Shown: positions 15,068-24,178 of the stretch, in pieces
Numbering within the stretch: the first letter of the stretch is position 1
Layout of the letters: every line of letters starts with the position of its first letter
Source of the DNA: Phocaeicola plebeius
GTDB taxonomy: Bacteria > Bacteroidota > Bacteroidia > Bacteroidales > Bacteroidaceae
NCBI GenBank assembly: GCA_004558305.1
Contig: SFDG01000006.1
Location: 1 to 46,874 of the forward strand
Direction of reading: 5' to 3'
Length of the DNA: 46,874 bases
Notes under the pieces: model-generated
What the model was told of the DNA's origin: nothing
Database searches by the model: none
The model's input: only the letters and a program-made list of their open reading frames with translations
Position numbers and translations under genes: made by a program

Positions 15068-16357
15068 TTATATGTCATCATCCGTTACCCACAGCAGCAG
15101 CACCTGGCGGGTGGACGGCGTGACGCGGAAGCGATGGTCGAGACGTTCGTTGACCAGCCACACGATGTCGCCGCCGCTGCAGACCACATACTGCGACTCT
15201 TTCTGGAACAAGGAGAACTTGCGGTCGCGCAGGTAGTCGCGCACCCGCTTGAAGCCTTTCATGCCCAGGGGCATGAAGCGGTCGCCGGACTGCCACTTGC
15301 GCAGTTCGAGGGCGGGAGCGGGCAGGAGTCCGGCATCAAGACAGGCCATGCGTGCATCGCGGGGAACCTGGAAGTCGGCGTCGACAGTGCGCAGCTCCTG
15401 GTGGAGCACCGGAAGGGCAGCTGCACGATGGACGGGGCGTACCCACAGCCATTCCCGGTCGCGCAGCAACTCATGGGACGGACTGCGGAACAGACGGCCC
15501 GAACCGCCAGACAGGCTGCGGAAAATGTCGCGGAGCTGGGCGGCATTGAAGCCCTTGTCGTGGAGCAGCTCGAAGAGGACGGCTTCGGGGGCCGCCTCGG
15601 CCAGCAGCCGCCCGATGTGGATGTTGTCCTGCCCGTCCGTGACGCGGCTGCAGGACGCTCGGATGGCTGCACGATAGACCTCCTCGACCCCTGCCAGACG
15701 CTGGGCGGTGGCGGCAATGGCCTCGCTGACCGACGGGTTGATGGTCCGCAGCAAGGGGAGCACGTCCAGCCGCAGCTTGTTGCGGGTGACATCATCCTGC
15801 AGGTTGGTGCTGTCCGTCACATAGTCCTGTCCCAGACGGTCCAGGTAGTCCAGGATGTCAGCACGGCTCACCTCCAGCAACGGACGCACCACACGGCCGT
15901 TCACGGCCCGCATCCCTTTCAGTCCGTTGATACCCGTCCCCCTTACCAGGTTCAGCAGGAAGGTCTCCACACTGTCGTCGCGGTGATGCGCCACGGCAAT
16001 GACCGCCGCTCCCGTCGCCGTCCGCTGCTGCTCGAACCACTCGTAGCGCAAGGTCCGGGCAGCCATCTCCAACGACACCCCGTGAGTACGGGCATACGCC
16101 TCGGTGGCAAAGCTGACGGTCTGCAGCTCCACCCCCAAGCCGCGGCAGAGCTGCCGGACAAACTGCTCGTCGCGGTCGGACTCCGCTCCCCGCAGGTGAA
16201 AGTTGCAATGGGCTGCCACACAGGAGTACCCGCACTGCAGGAGTACCCGCAAGAGGGCCACCGAGTCCGCTCCGCCGCTCACGGCCACCAGCACCTTGTC
16301 GCCCGGAGCCATCATCTGCCTGTCGGCAATCGTTTTCTGTATCTTTTGTCTGAACAT
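15068..16357 (-). CDS. tilS: tRNA(Ile)-lysidine synthetase
   Basis: 429-residue N-type ATP pyrophosphatase that converts C34 of the CAU-anticodon tRNA-Ile to lysidine, which allows AUA decoding. The PP-loop SGGADS lies at 27-32, with AHCNFHLRGAESDRDE and AVAHHRDDSVET as the family blocks. The N-terminal catalytic domain is followed by the linker (to about 310) and the C-terminal tRNA-binding domain (FMPLGMKGFKRVRDYLRDRK). I chose the ATG at 16357 (MFRQKIQKTI), because the 32 codons before it do not resemble TilS. It is divergent from feoAB and has an 83-bp spacer counted from the longer frame. Confidence 0.94.
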   Translation of the reverse strand: MFRQKIQKTIADRQMMAPGDKVLVAVSGGADSVALLRVLLQCGYSCVAAHCNFHLRGAESDRDEQFVRQLCRGLGVELQTVSFATEAYARTHGVSLEMAARTLRYEWFEQQRTATGAAVIAVAHHRDDSVETFLLNLVRGTGINGLKGMRAVNGRVVRPLLEVSRADILDYLDRLGQDYVTDSTNLQDDVTRNKLRLDVLPLLRTINPSVSEAIAATAQRLAGVEEVYRAAIRASCSRVTDGQDNIHIGRLLAEAAPEAVLFELLHDKGFNAAQLRDIFRSLSGGSGRLFRSPSHELLRDREWLWVRPVHRAAALPVLHQELRTVDADFQVPRDARMACLDAGLLPAPALELRKWQSGDRFMPLGMKGFKRVRDYLRDRKFSLFQKESQYVVCSGGDIVWLVNERLDHRFRVTPSTRQVLLLWVTDDDI

Positions 16358-16479
16358 GCTGCTTGTTGCTTTATACGGGTGGCCCACCGAAAGAGCCGCC
16401 CGACTATCCGCCACGAAGATACGACTTTTGTTCCGATCCGTTTCCCTTGCCACTTCTATTTAAAAACAATCTAAATAGC

Positions 16480-16510
16480 TTGCACAGGTGAAGTCAATCC
16501 TGTATCTTTG
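16480..16510 (+). promoter_or_regulatory. Promoter of feoAB
   Basis: CTTG at 16479-16482 and TATCTTTG at 16503-16510 are 20 bases apart, 29 bases before the ATG. No Fur-box-like inverted repeat is obvious. Confidence 0.6.
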
Positions 16511-16539
16511 CGGCTATAATACCAAAAAGCGAAAAGACT

Positions 16540-19023
16540 ATGCGATTATCAGACTTACAGACCGGAGAAAAAGGAGTGGTCATCAAGGTGCTGGGGCACG
16601 GAGGCTTCCGCCGCCGGCTCATCGAGATGGGCTTCATCAAAGGCAAGACCGTGGAGGTGCTGCTCAACGCTCCGTTGAAAGATCCTATAAAGTACAAGGT
16701 GATGGGATATGAAATCTCCCTCCGCCGCCAGGAAGCCGGTATGGTGGAAGTGGTGAGCGAGGAAGAGGCCCGCAGCCTGCAGGGAGAAGCGCGCTATGAA
16801 GGGACCATCGCCGAGACCATTGAAGTGCCGGAAGAGGAACTGAAGGCCATTGCCCAAGGCAAACGACGGACCATCAACGTGGCCCTGGTGGGCAATCCGA
16901 ACTGCGGAAAGACATCGCTGTTCAACGTGGCTTCGGGGGCGCACGAGCATGTGGGCAACTACAGCGGCGTGACCGTGGACGCCAAGGCCGGCCACTTCGA
17001 GCTGCAGGGCTACCAGTTCCGGCTCATCGACCTGCCGGGCACGTACTCGCTCTCGGCCTACAGTCCGGAGGAGCTGTACGTGCGCAAGCATATCATCGAG
17101 GAGACACCGGACGTGATCATCAACGTGGTGGATGCGGGCAACCTGGAACGCAACCTGTACCTGACGACGCAGCTCATCGACATGAACGTGCGGATGGTGA
17201 TCGCACTGAACATGTACGACGCACTGGAGAAAAGCGGGAACACCCTCGACATCAAGAACCTGAGCGAACTGCTGGGCGTGCCCATCGTGCCGACGGTGAG
17301 CCGCAACGGACGGGGCATCGACAGCCTGTTCCACGTCGTCATCGAACTGTATGAAGGGGCGGACTTCATGGGGCAGAAAAAGGAAATCGAGAACGAAGCC
17401 ATGCAGGCCTTCCGCGAATGGCACGCCACCTACGTGCCCGACCACGAGTACAGCGGCAGCCACGGCAACGAGAAGGGCTACCATCCGCAGAACTTCATCC
17501 GCCACATCCATATCAACCATGGCGCAGAACTGGAGCGGAGCATCGACATCGTGAAGAAGGCCATCCAGAGGAACGAGCACATCCGCCACCGCTACTCGAC
17601 GCGCTTCCTCTCCATCAAGCTGCTGGAGAACGACCGGGAAATCGAGGCCTACGTGCTCCGGGAACTGGCCAACGGGGCGGACATCATCGCCCTGCGCGAC
17701 CACGAGGCGGCCCGGCTGAAGAAGGTGCTGAACGAGGACAGCGAACAGGCCATTACGGACGCGAAATACGGGTTCATCTCAGGGGCACTGAAAGAGACCT
17801 TCACGGACAACCACAAGGGCGACCAGGAGGTGTTCACGCGCATCGTGGACAGCATCGTCACCCACCGCATCTGGGGCTATCCCATTTTCTTCATCTTCCT
17901 CTATCTGATGTTCGAATGTACGTTCATCCTCGGGGCCTATCCGCAGGACGGCATCGAATGGCTGGTGGGGCAGATCGGCCAGCTGGTGGAAACGCTGCTG
18001 CCGGCCGGTCCGCTGAAGGACCTGCTCATCGACGGTATCATCGGCGGAGTGGGAGGGGTCATCGTGTTCCTGCCCAACATCCTGCTGCTCTACCTGTTCA
18101 TCTCGCTCATGGAAGATTCGGGCTACATGGCCCGGGCCGCCTTCATCATGGACAAGATCATGCACAAGATGGGGCTGCACGGCAAGTCGTTCATCCCCCT
18201 CATCATGGGATTCGGATGCAACGTGCCGGCCATCATGGCTTCGCGCATCGTGGAGAGCCGCAAGTCGCGGCTGGTGACGATGCTCGTCACGCCGCTTATC
18301 TCGTGCAGTGCCCGCCTGCCTATCTACCTGGTGCTGATCGGGGCCTTCTTCCCCCGTCACGCCAGCCTGGTCCTGCTGTCCATCTATGCCACCGGCATCG
18401 TGCTGGCCGTCGTGCTGGCACAGGTCTTCAGCCGGTTCATCGTCAAGGGGGACAACACGCCGTTCGTGATGGAACTGCCGCCCTACCGGATGCCGACCAC
18501 GAAGTCCGTGGTGCGCCATACGTGGGAGAAGGGGGCACAGTACCTGAAGAAGATGGGCGGTATCATCATGGTAGCCTCCGTCATCATCTGGTTCCTGGGC
18601 TACTATCCGCGCCACGACGCAGCGGCCACACAGGCCGAGCAACAGGAGAACTCCTACATCGGCCAGTTGGGCAAGGTCATCGAGCCGGTGATGGCTCCGC
18701 TGGGCTTCGACTGGAAGATGGATATCGGCATCCTGTCTGGAGTAGGGGCGAAGGAGCTGGTGGTCAGCACGCTGAGCGTACTCTATACGAACGAGGAAGA
18801 CAGCGAGAGCGTGAACCTGGCCGAACGCATTCCCATCCATCCGCTGACGGCCTACGGCTACATGCTGTTCATCCTGGTCTATTTTCCCTGCATCGCCACG
18901 CTGGTCGCCATCAAGAACGAGTCGGGCAGCTGGAAATGGGCTGTCTTTTCGGCTGTCTACACCACGGTGCTGGCCTGGCTGCTGGCCTTTGCCGTCCACC
19001 AGGCAGGCAGCCTGTTCGGCTAA
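16540..19023 (+). CDS. feoB: Ferrous iron transporter, FeoA-FeoB fusion
   Basis: 827-residue inner-membrane Fe(II) importer. Residues 1-75 are an SH3-like FeoA domain (LGHGGFRRRLIEMGFIKGK). The G domain follows: G1 GNPNCGKTS (118-126), G3 DLPG (164-167), and G4 NMYD near 222. After a helical spacer come the membrane spans, two gate regions (IPLIMGFGCNVPAIMASR and LSGVGAKELVVSTLSVLY) and the C-terminal spans. A FeoA fused to FeoB is usual in Bacteroidales. It is followed after 17 bp by the small Cys-rich membrane protein gene, so these two form an operon. Confidence 0.96.
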   Translation: MRLSDLQTGEKGVVIKVLGHGGFRRRLIEMGFIKGKTVEVLLNAPLKDPIKYKVMGYEISLRRQEAGMVEVVSEEEARSLQGEARYEGTIAETIEVPEEELKAIAQGKRRTINVALVGNPNCGKTSLFNVASGAHEHVGNYSGVTVDAKAGHFELQGYQFRLIDLPGTYSLSAYSPEELYVRKHIIEETPDVIINVVDAGNLERNLYLTTQLIDMNVRMVIALNMYDALEKSGNTLDIKNLSELLGVPIVPTVSRNGRGIDSLFHVVIELYEGADFMGQKKEIENEAMQAFREWHATYVPDHEYSGSHGNEKGYHPQNFIRHIHINHGAELERSIDIVKKAIQRNEHIRHRYSTRFLSIKLLENDREIEAYVLRELANGADIIALRDHEAARLKKVLNEDSEQAITDAKYGFISGALKETFTDNHKGDQEVFTRIVDSIVTHRIWGYPIFFIFLYLMFECTFILGAYPQDGIEWLVGQIGQLVETLLPAGPLKDLLIDGIIGGVGGVIVFLPNILLLYLFISLMEDSGYMARAAFIMDKIMHKMGLHGKSFIPLIMGFGCNVPAIMASRIVESRKSRLVTMLVTPLISCSARLPIYLVLIGAFFPRHASLVLLSIYATGIVLAVVLAQVFSRFIVKGDNTPFVMELPPYRMPTTKSVVRHTWEKGAQYLKKMGGIIMVASVIIWFLGYYPRHDAAATQAEQQENSYIGQLGKVIEPVMAPLGFDWKMDIGILSGVGAKELVVSTLSVLYTNEEDSESVNLAERIPIHPLTAYGYMLFILVYFPCIATLVAIKNESGSWKWAVFSAVYTTVLAWLLAFAVHQAGSLFG

Positions 19024-19040
19024 AGTGAGGAGGAACGGTC

Positions 19041-19247
19041 ATGTGGCAAGAATTCATCGTCTACATCGTGGTGGCAGCCTGTGCAGCGTACGTGCTGAAA
19101 AATCTGCTCACTTTTTTCCGGAAAGGAAGGAAAGGCACAACCGCCTGTAACTGCGGCTGTTCGGGCTGCCCACACGCTTCCAGAAAGGCTTGTGAGGGGA
19201 AGAGACCCGAAAAAAAATCGGCCGAACGCTTGCAGATTCAAAAATAA
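19041..19247 (+). CDS. FeoB-associated Cys-rich membrane protein
   Basis: 68-residue protein with one N-terminal membrane span (IVYIVVAACAAYVLKNLL) and a cytosolic cluster of cysteines at 36, 38, 40, 43 and 51 (CNCGCSGCPH), then a lysine-rich tail. It belongs to the small family found directly behind feoB. The cysteines could bind iron or an iron-sulfur cluster and take the place of FeoC; this is inferred. Its position, 17 bp behind feoAB, supports the assignment. Confidence 0.88.
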   Translation: MWQEFIVYIVVAACAAYVLKNLLTFFRKGRKGTTACNCGCSGCPHASRKACEGKRPEKKSAERLQIQK

Positions 19248-19259
19248 GTCGTACCTTTG
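19230..19259 (+). promoter_or_regulatory. Promoter of the tRNA-Cys/tRNA-Lys cluster
   Basis: TTG at 19230-19232 and TACCTTTG at 19252-19259, 19 bases apart. It overlaps the last codons of the Feo-associated gene and lies 38 bases before the first tRNA. Confidence 0.65.
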
Positions 19260-19297
19260 CAGCGCAATTGAGAAAAACAATGGCAAATAAGGAAACT

Positions 19298-19369
19298 GGT
19301 TCCTTGGATGAGTGGCTTAGTCAGCGGTCTGCAAAACCGTGCACGGCGGTTCGAATCCGCCAGGAACCT
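19298..19369 (+). tRNA. tRNA-Cys (anticodon GCA), copy 1
   Basis: The 72-nt cloverleaf has a 7-bp acceptor stem GGTTCCT/AGGAACC and discriminator T, anticodon loop CTGCAAA and T-arm GGCGGTTCGAATCCGCC. CCA is not encoded. Confidence 0.95.
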
Positions 19370-19411
19370 CCCCCTTCCATGCACGGCCATCGTTTCTCGA
19401 AAGAGGCACTT

Positions 19412-19483
19412 GGTTCCTTGGATGAGTGGCTTAGTCAGCGGTCTGCAAAACCGTGTACGGCGGTTCGAATCCGCCAGGAACCT
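19412..19483 (+). tRNA. tRNA-Cys (anticodon GCA), copy 2
   Basis: Identical to the first copy except for one base in the variable region (GTGTACGG instead of GTGCACGG). The start points are 114 bp apart, so this is a tandem duplication. Confidence 0.95.
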
Positions 19484-19489
19484 CCTCAG

Positions 19490-19562
19490 GCACTCTTAGC
19501 TCAGTTGGTAGAGCAACTGACTCTTAATCAGTGGGTCCAGGGTTCGAATCCCTGAGAGTGTA
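19490..19562 (+). tRNA. tRNA-Lys (anticodon CTT)
   Basis: The 73-nt cloverleaf has acceptor GCACTCT/AGAGTGT (with a G1-U72 wobble), D-arm GCTC..GAGC, anticodon loop CTCTTAA and T-arm CAGGGTTCGAATCCCTG. CCA is not encoded. Confidence 0.94.
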
Positions 19563-19571
19563 CTTTTTTAG

Positions 19572-19614
19572 GCCAGGAAATCAGACAATTCAACTGATAA
19601 CCTGGCTTTTTTTT
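19572..19614 (+). terminator. Rho-independent terminator of the tRNA cluster
   Basis: The outer stem GCCAGG/CCTGGC and inner stem ATCAG/CTGAT, both in register, are followed by eight T. It begins ten bases behind the tRNA-Lys gene. Confidence 0.85.
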
Positions 19615-19616
19615 GT

Positions 19617-19624
19617 TACCTTTG
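19617..19624 (+). promoter_or_regulatory. Probable -7 box for the GH35 gene
   Basis: TACCTTTG, 26 bases before the beta-galactosidase ATG. It directly follows the T-tract of the tRNA terminator, so the terminator stem occupies the -33 region. Confidence 0.55.
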
Positions 19625-19650
19625 TCCACAACCAACCTCAATCATATCGT

Positions 19651-22017
19651 ATGAACAAGAAAGGATATACTCCCCTCCATCGGAGGAAACTCAGCAAGCA
19701 GCTGCGCCAAGTGGCGATGGCCTTTGGCTTTTCGGCCCTGCTGTTCCCCACCGTCTGTACCGGTGTGCAGGCGCAGGTGAACCTCGACCACGGAACTTTC
19801 AGCATCAACGGCAAGAACGTGCAACTGATATGCGGCGAAATGCACTATCCCCGCATTCCCCGTGAATACTGGCGCGACCGGATGCGCCGGGCACGGGCCA
19901 TGGGACTGAACACCCTGTCGGCGTATGTGTTCTGGAATTTCCACGAACGCACACCGGGTGTCTTTGATTTCAGCGGACAGGCGGACATTGCCGCCTTCGT
20001 GCGCACGGCACAGGAAGAAGGACTGTATGTCATCCTCCGTCCCGGTCCTTACGTGTGTGCAGAATGGGACTTCGGCGGCTATCCGGCATGGCTGCTGAAA
20101 GAAAAAGAGATGACCTACCGCAGCAATGACCCCCGCTTTCTGGCCTACTGCCGGCGCTACCTCCAGGAACTGGGCAAGCAACTGGCTCCCTTCAGCGCCA
20201 ACAAAGGCGGCAACCTCATCATGGTGCAGGTGGAGAACGAATACGGCTCTTACGCTGCCGACAAGGAATACCTGGCCGCCCTGCGCGACATGATCCGGGA
20301 GGCCGGATTCGACGTGCCGCTGCTGACATGCGACGGTGGCGGACAGGTAGAAGCAGGGCACATAGACGGTGCCTTGCCCACACTGAACGGCGTGTTCGGC
20401 GAGGATATTTTCCGCATCGTGGACAAGTACCGTCCGGGCGGTCCGTACTTTGTGGCGGAGTTCTACCCGGCCTGGTTCGACGTGTGGGGCAAGCGGCATT
20501 CGTCCGTGGCATGGCAGCGACCGGCCACCCAGCTGGACTGGATGCTGGAGCACGGCGTATCGGTCAGCATGTACATGTTCCACGGAGGCACGAATTTCTG
20601 GTACACGAACGGGGCGAACACCAACGGGGGATTCGAACCGCAACCGACCAGTTATGACTATGACGCACCGCTCGGGGAATGGGGCAACTGCTCGCCGAAA
20701 TACCACGCCTTCCGCGAGGTGATTCAGAAGCATCTGCCGGCGGGAACCGTATTGCCCGATGTTCCGGCTGACAATCCTACCACTACCTTCGCTACGGTGG
20801 AGCTTCGGGAAAGTGCACTGCTCACGGCTGCCTTCCATCGGACCGTGACCTCGGACGAAGTGATGTCGATGGAAGATGTAGGGATGGACTTCGGGTACAT
20901 CCACTACCGGACTACGCTGCACCACGGGGGACGGCGGAAACTGGTGCTGCAGGACTTGCGCGACTATGCCGTCGTATTGATTAACGGACAGCCGGTGGCC
21001 AGCCTGGACCGCCGCTACAACCAGAACAGCGTGACGCTGGAGGTGAAGGAGGTGCCGGCTACTCTGGAACTGCTGGTGGAGAATACGGGCCGTGTGAATT
21101 ACGGACCGGATATCCCGTTCAACCGGAAAGGCATTACGGGACAGGTGATGTGGGGGGACGAGAAACTGACGGGCTGGTCCATTACCCCGCTGCCGCTGTA
21201 CAAAGAAGATGTTTCGGCCCTTCCTTTCGGGAAGCCGCTGAACGGGGTTCCTGCCTTCCACCGGGCAACCTTCAGGGTAGACTCTTTGGGTGACTGCTTT
21301 GTAGACATGAGCCGCTGGGGAAAAGGGGCGGTATGGGTGAACGGGCGGTCGCTGGGCCGTTTCTGGAACATCGGTCCGCAACAGACCCTGTATCTACCGG
21401 CACCGTGGCTGAAAGAAGGGGAGAATGAAATCGTCGTCTTCGAAATGGAAGATACGGGCAACCGGTCGCTCGCCGGGCTGGACCGCCCCGTGCTGAACAG
21501 CTTGGGGAAGGACAAGAATTTCCGGGAGGGACCCCGTCGGCCGAACCGGGGAACGCCTGTCCTGGACGAGGGTGACCGGGTGCTGGAAGCGACCTTGCTG
21601 GAAACGAATGACTGGCAGACCCTGGAATTCCCGACTCCTGTCTCGCTCCGCCATCTCTGCATCGAGACCCTCTCGTCCTATACCGAAGACGGGCAGTCCT
21701 GCCTGTCGGAAATGGAGCTGACGGACGAACAGGGCCGTCCCATCGACAAGTCGGCATGGGAGGTGGTCTACGTGAGCAGCGAACGGACGGACAAGAACAT
21801 GGGAGTAGCCGAGAACCTGTTCGACGGGGATGTCTCCTCGTTCTGGCATACTGACGCCAAAACGGAGGCGGTTCCGCCGCACCGCATCATCATCGACCTG
21901 CAGGAAATCTACAAGGTGTCGTCCCTCCGGCTGAAGGTACGCAAAGGGTCCTTCCTTTCCGGAAAGGTGAAAGACTTACGGGTATATGCCCGGCCACAGT
22001 TCTTCCTGTTCCGCTGA
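19651..22017 (+). CDS. GH35 beta-galactosidase with C-terminal discoidin-like domain, exported
   Basis: 788-residue glycoside hydrolase of family 35, which removes terminal beta-galactose from glycans by a retaining mechanism. An N-terminal signal peptide ends near TGVQAQ (residue 41). The catalytic barrel holds the acid/base Glu197 in VENEYGSY and the nucleophile Glu270 in YFVAEFYPAWFDVWG, plus SMYMFHGGTNFWYTNGA. Two beta domains follow (about 400-640), and the last 140 residues look like an F5/8 type C (discoidin) module (VAENLFDGDVSSFWHT). The ATG at 19651 is chosen because upstream codons lie in the terminator and the signal peptide starts here. No SusC/SusD pair adjoins it, so it is not in a classical utilisation locus. 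Confidence 0.93.
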   Translation: MNKKGYTPLHRRKLSKQLRQVAMAFGFSALLFPTVCTGVQAQVNLDHGTFSINGKNVQLICGEMHYPRIPREYWRDRMRRARAMGLNTLSAYVFWNFHERTPGVFDFSGQADIAAFVRTAQEEGLYVILRPGPYVCAEWDFGGYPAWLLKEKEMTYRSNDPRFLAYCRRYLQELGKQLAPFSANKGGNLIMVQVENEYGSYAADKEYLAALRDMIREAGFDVPLLTCDGGGQVEAGHIDGALPTLNGVFGEDIFRIVDKYRPGGPYFVAEFYPAWFDVWGKRHSSVAWQRPATQLDWMLEHGVSVSMYMFHGGTNFWYTNGANTNGGFEPQPTSYDYDAPLGEWGNCSPKYHAFREVIQKHLPAGTVLPDVPADNPTTTFATVELRESALLTAAFHRTVTSDEVMSMEDVGMDFGYIHYRTTLHHGGRRKLVLQDLRDYAVVLINGQPVASLDRRYNQNSVTLEVKEVPATLELLVENTGRVNYGPDIPFNRKGITGQVMWGDEKLTGWSITPLPLYKEDVSALPFGKPLNGVPAFHRATFRVDSLGDCFVDMSRWGKGAVWVNGRSLGRFWNIGPQQTLYLPAPWLKEGENEIVVFEMEDTGNRSLAGLDRPVLNSLGKDKNFREGPRRPNRGTPVLDEGDRVLEATLLETNDWQTLEFPTPVSLRHLCIETLSSYTEDGQSCLSEMELTDEQGRPIDKSAWEVVYVSSERTDKNMGVAENLFDGDVSSFWHTDAKTEAVPPHRIIIDLQEIYKVSSLRLKVRKGSFLSGKVKDLRVYARPQFFLFR

Positions 22018-22032
22018 TGTCATGATAATGAC

Positions 22033-22085
22033 GCATTCCGGGCGGACACCAGTTCCGCCCGGAATGCCGAGGTGGATGTTTCCGG
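22033..22085. repeat. Truncated and rearranged copy of the CTGTAGGGGCAGAC palindrome
   Basis: GCATTCCGGGCGGA (22033-22046) pairs perfectly with TCCGCCCGGAATGC (22054-22067). The bases that follow (GCCGAGGTGGATGTTTCCGG) are the exact complement of the centre of copy 2. The outer arms are missing. It lies between the convergent GH35 and dapL genes and could act as a terminator. Confidence 0.72.
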
Positions 22086-22106
22086 TAGCGAAAAATAACA
22101 ATTGAA

Positions 22107-23330
22107 TCACCACTTGGCAATCCGCTCCATGGCACGGAGGGTATCCTCCCGCTGACCGAAGGCTGTCAGACGGAAGTAGCCTTCGCCGCTCGGGCCGAAA
22201 CCGACACCCGGAGTGCCCACGATATGAACCTCGTGAAGCAGCCGGTCGAAGAACTGCCAGGAGGTAGTGCATTCGGGAGTCTTCAGCCAGATATACGGCG
22301 CATTCACACCCCCATAGACCTGGAAGCCGGCAGCCTGAAGTCCCTGACGCATGATACGGGCATTCTCCATGTAATACCGGATGGTTTCCTGGATCTGCTG
22401 CCGGCCTTCGGGTGTGTAGACGGCTTCTGCCCCGCGCTGGGTGACATAGCTGGTGCCGTTGAACTTCGTGCATTGACGGCGGTTCCAAAGGTGGTTCAGC
22501 GGCACACGCTCACCGTTTTCCGTGCAGGCCGTCACCTCCTTCGGTACGACGGTATAGCCGCAACGCACACCGGTGAAACCGGCTGTCTTGGAGAAGCTGC
22601 GGAACTCGATGGCCACTTTCTTCGCCCCTTTGATTTCGTAGATGGAATGGGGGACATCCTCCTCGCTGATATAGGCTTCGTAGGCGGCATCGTACATGAT
22701 GATGGCATCGTTGGCCAATGCATAGTCCACCCATTTCTTCAGTTCGGCACGGGTCAGCGTAGTACCCGTGGGATTGTTGGGATAGCACAGGTAGATGACA
22801 TCCACCCGCTTGTCGGGGAGGGAAGGGATGAATCCGTTTTCCGCCGTGCAGGGCATATAGGTCACATTGCTCCACTTGCCGTTGTCCAGCTCGCCCGACC
22901 GGCCCGCCATGACATTGCTGTCGATATAGACCGGATAGACCGGGTCGGTGACCCCGATGGTGTTGTCCTGTCCCAGGATATCGCCGATATTGCCCGTGTC
23001 GCTCTTGGCTCCGTCGCTGACAAAAACCTCCGACGGACTGAGGCTGATGCCGCGGGAAGCGTAGTCGTGGCGGAGAATGGATTCGATGAGGAAATCATAT
23101 CCCTGTTCGGGCCCGTAGCCCCGGAACGTTTCGCTGCGGGACAGTTCATCGACGGCACGGTGCATGGCCTCGATGCTGGCAGGGGGCAGGGGACGGGTAA
23201 CATCGCCAATGCCCAGACGGATGATGTCAGCATGAGGATGTGTCGTCTTGAAGGCAGCTACCTTCTTGGCTATTTCAGAGAAGAGGTAATTGCCGGGAAG
23301 TTTCAGAAAATTCTCGTTTACTAAAGCCAT
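22107..23330 (-). CDS. dapL: LL-diaminopimelate aminotransferase
   Basis: 407-residue PLP-dependent class I/II aminotransferase that makes LL-diaminopimelate directly from tetrahydrodipicolinate and glutamate, so no succinylated intermediates are needed. The PLP lysine is Lys249 in SFSKTAGFTGVRCGYT; YPNNPTGT (183-190) and DAAYEAY are conserved. The N-terminus NENFLKLPGNYLFSEIAKKV is typical of DapL, as is the length. It is the last gene of the operon, 26 bp behind dapF, and its product is the substrate of DapF. Glutamate made by GltBD upstream is the amino donor. Confidence 0.95.
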   Translation of the reverse strand: MALVNENFLKLPGNYLFSEIAKKVAAFKTTHPHADIIRLGIGDVTRPLPPASIEAMHRAVDELSRSETFRGYGPEQGYDFLIESILRHDYASRGISLSPSEVFVSDGAKSDTGNIGDILGQDNTIGVTDPVYPVYIDSNVMAGRSGELDNGKWSNVTYMPCTAENGFIPSLPDKRVDVIYLCYPNNPTGTTLTRAELKKWVDYALANDAIIMYDAAYEAYISEEDVPHSIYEIKGAKKVAIEFRSFSKTAGFTGVRCGYTVVPKEVTACTENGERVPLNHLWNRRQCTKFNGTSYVTQRGAEAVYTPEGRQQIQETIRYYMENARIMRQGLQAAGFQVYGGVNAPYIWLKTPECTTSWQFFDRLLHEVHIVGTPGVGFGPSGEGYFRLTAFGQREDTLRAMERIAKW

Positions 23331-23356
23331 TTTGAACGATTATAATAGATTGTCAT

Positions 23357-24166
23357 TTATTCATTGTCTAACTCGATTTCGCCGTCAAAGACCTTGGTGG
23401 CCGGTCCCGTCATGAACAGGCGATTGCCCAGGCCCATCCAACGGATATGGAGGGTGCCGCCGTCCATGCAGACAGCCGATTGAGGACGACAACGATGTGT
23501 GAAGGCAGCCGCCACAGCCGTGGCACACGCCCCGGTGCCACACGCCTGGGTAATGCCGGAACCCCGTTCCCACACCCGCATACGGATATGCCCGTCGTCG
23601 AGCACCTGGGCGAACTCCACATTCACCCGGTCGGGGAACAGCGGATGGCGTTCGAGCATGGGACCCACCGTAGGCAGGTCCACCTGGCGGATATCCTCCA
23701 CAAAGAGGACCAGATGGGGATTGCCCATGCTGACAGCTATGCCTTCTGTATAGCCGTAGCCGCTGCCCAAATCAACGGGATGGATGTCGGAAGGGATGCC
23801 CATATCGACCGTGACCGACTCCACCTTGCCGTCCTTCACCTCCAGGTGGAGGAGCTTGACCCCCGAAAGGGTATCCAGCGTGATGTCCGTCCGGTCGGTC
23901 AGGCCGTATTCATACAAATACTTGCCGATGCAGCGGCTGGCATTGCCACACATCTTGGCCTCCGAGCCGTCGGCATTGAAAATACGCATACTGAAATCCG
24001 CCTTGTCCGACTCACCAATCAGTACCAGTCCGTCGCTGCCGATTCCCGTATGATAACGGCTCCAGTCAATGGACACCTGTTCGGGGTCCGCGATGGGGTA
24101 ACGGCGGGTATCTACATAAATGTAGTCGTTGCCCAGGCCGTGCATTTTCGTAAATCTGATTTTCAT
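23357..24166 (-). CDS. dapF: Diaminopimelate epimerase
   Basis: 269-residue epimerase that turns LL-diaminopimelate into the meso form for lysine and peptidoglycan. The two catalytic cysteines are Cys73 (KMCGNASRC) and Cys209 (QACGTGACATA), acting as base and acid in a symmetrical two-domain fold. Length is usual for the family. The gene lies 12 bp behind asnB and 26 bp before dapL, in the same direction, so it shares one transcript with both. Confidence 0.95.
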   Translation of the reverse strand: MKIRFTKMHGLGNDYIYVDTRRYPIADPEQVSIDWSRYHTGIGSDGLVLIGESDKADFSMRIFNADGSEAKMCGNASRCIGKYLYEYGLTDRTDITLDTLSGVKLLHLEVKDGKVESVTVDMGIPSDIHPVDLGSGYGYTEGIAVSMGNPHLVLFVEDIRQVDLPTVGPMLERHPLFPDRVNVEFAQVLDDGHIRMRVWERGSGITQACGTGACATAVAAAFTHRCRPQSAVCMDGGTLHIRWMGLGNRLFMTGPATKVFDGEIELDNE

Positions 24167-24178
24167 GGTCCGTCCTCC

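Noticed and set aside
15059..16474. Long open frame on the plus strand opposite tilS (471 codons)
   Set aside because: It mirrors the tilS codon pattern, has no recognisable motif and is rich in His, Gln and Arg as expected for an antisense frame in GC-rich coding DNA.
16454..16539. Riboswitch or Fur box upstream of feoAB
   Set aside because: The leader is only about 25 nt behind the -7 box and no inverted repeat of the Fur type can be seen.
17779..18999. Long minus-strand frame opposite feoB
   Set aside because: FeoB is certain by its motifs; the antisense frame has the composition of a shadow (many His, Asp, Gln, Arg).
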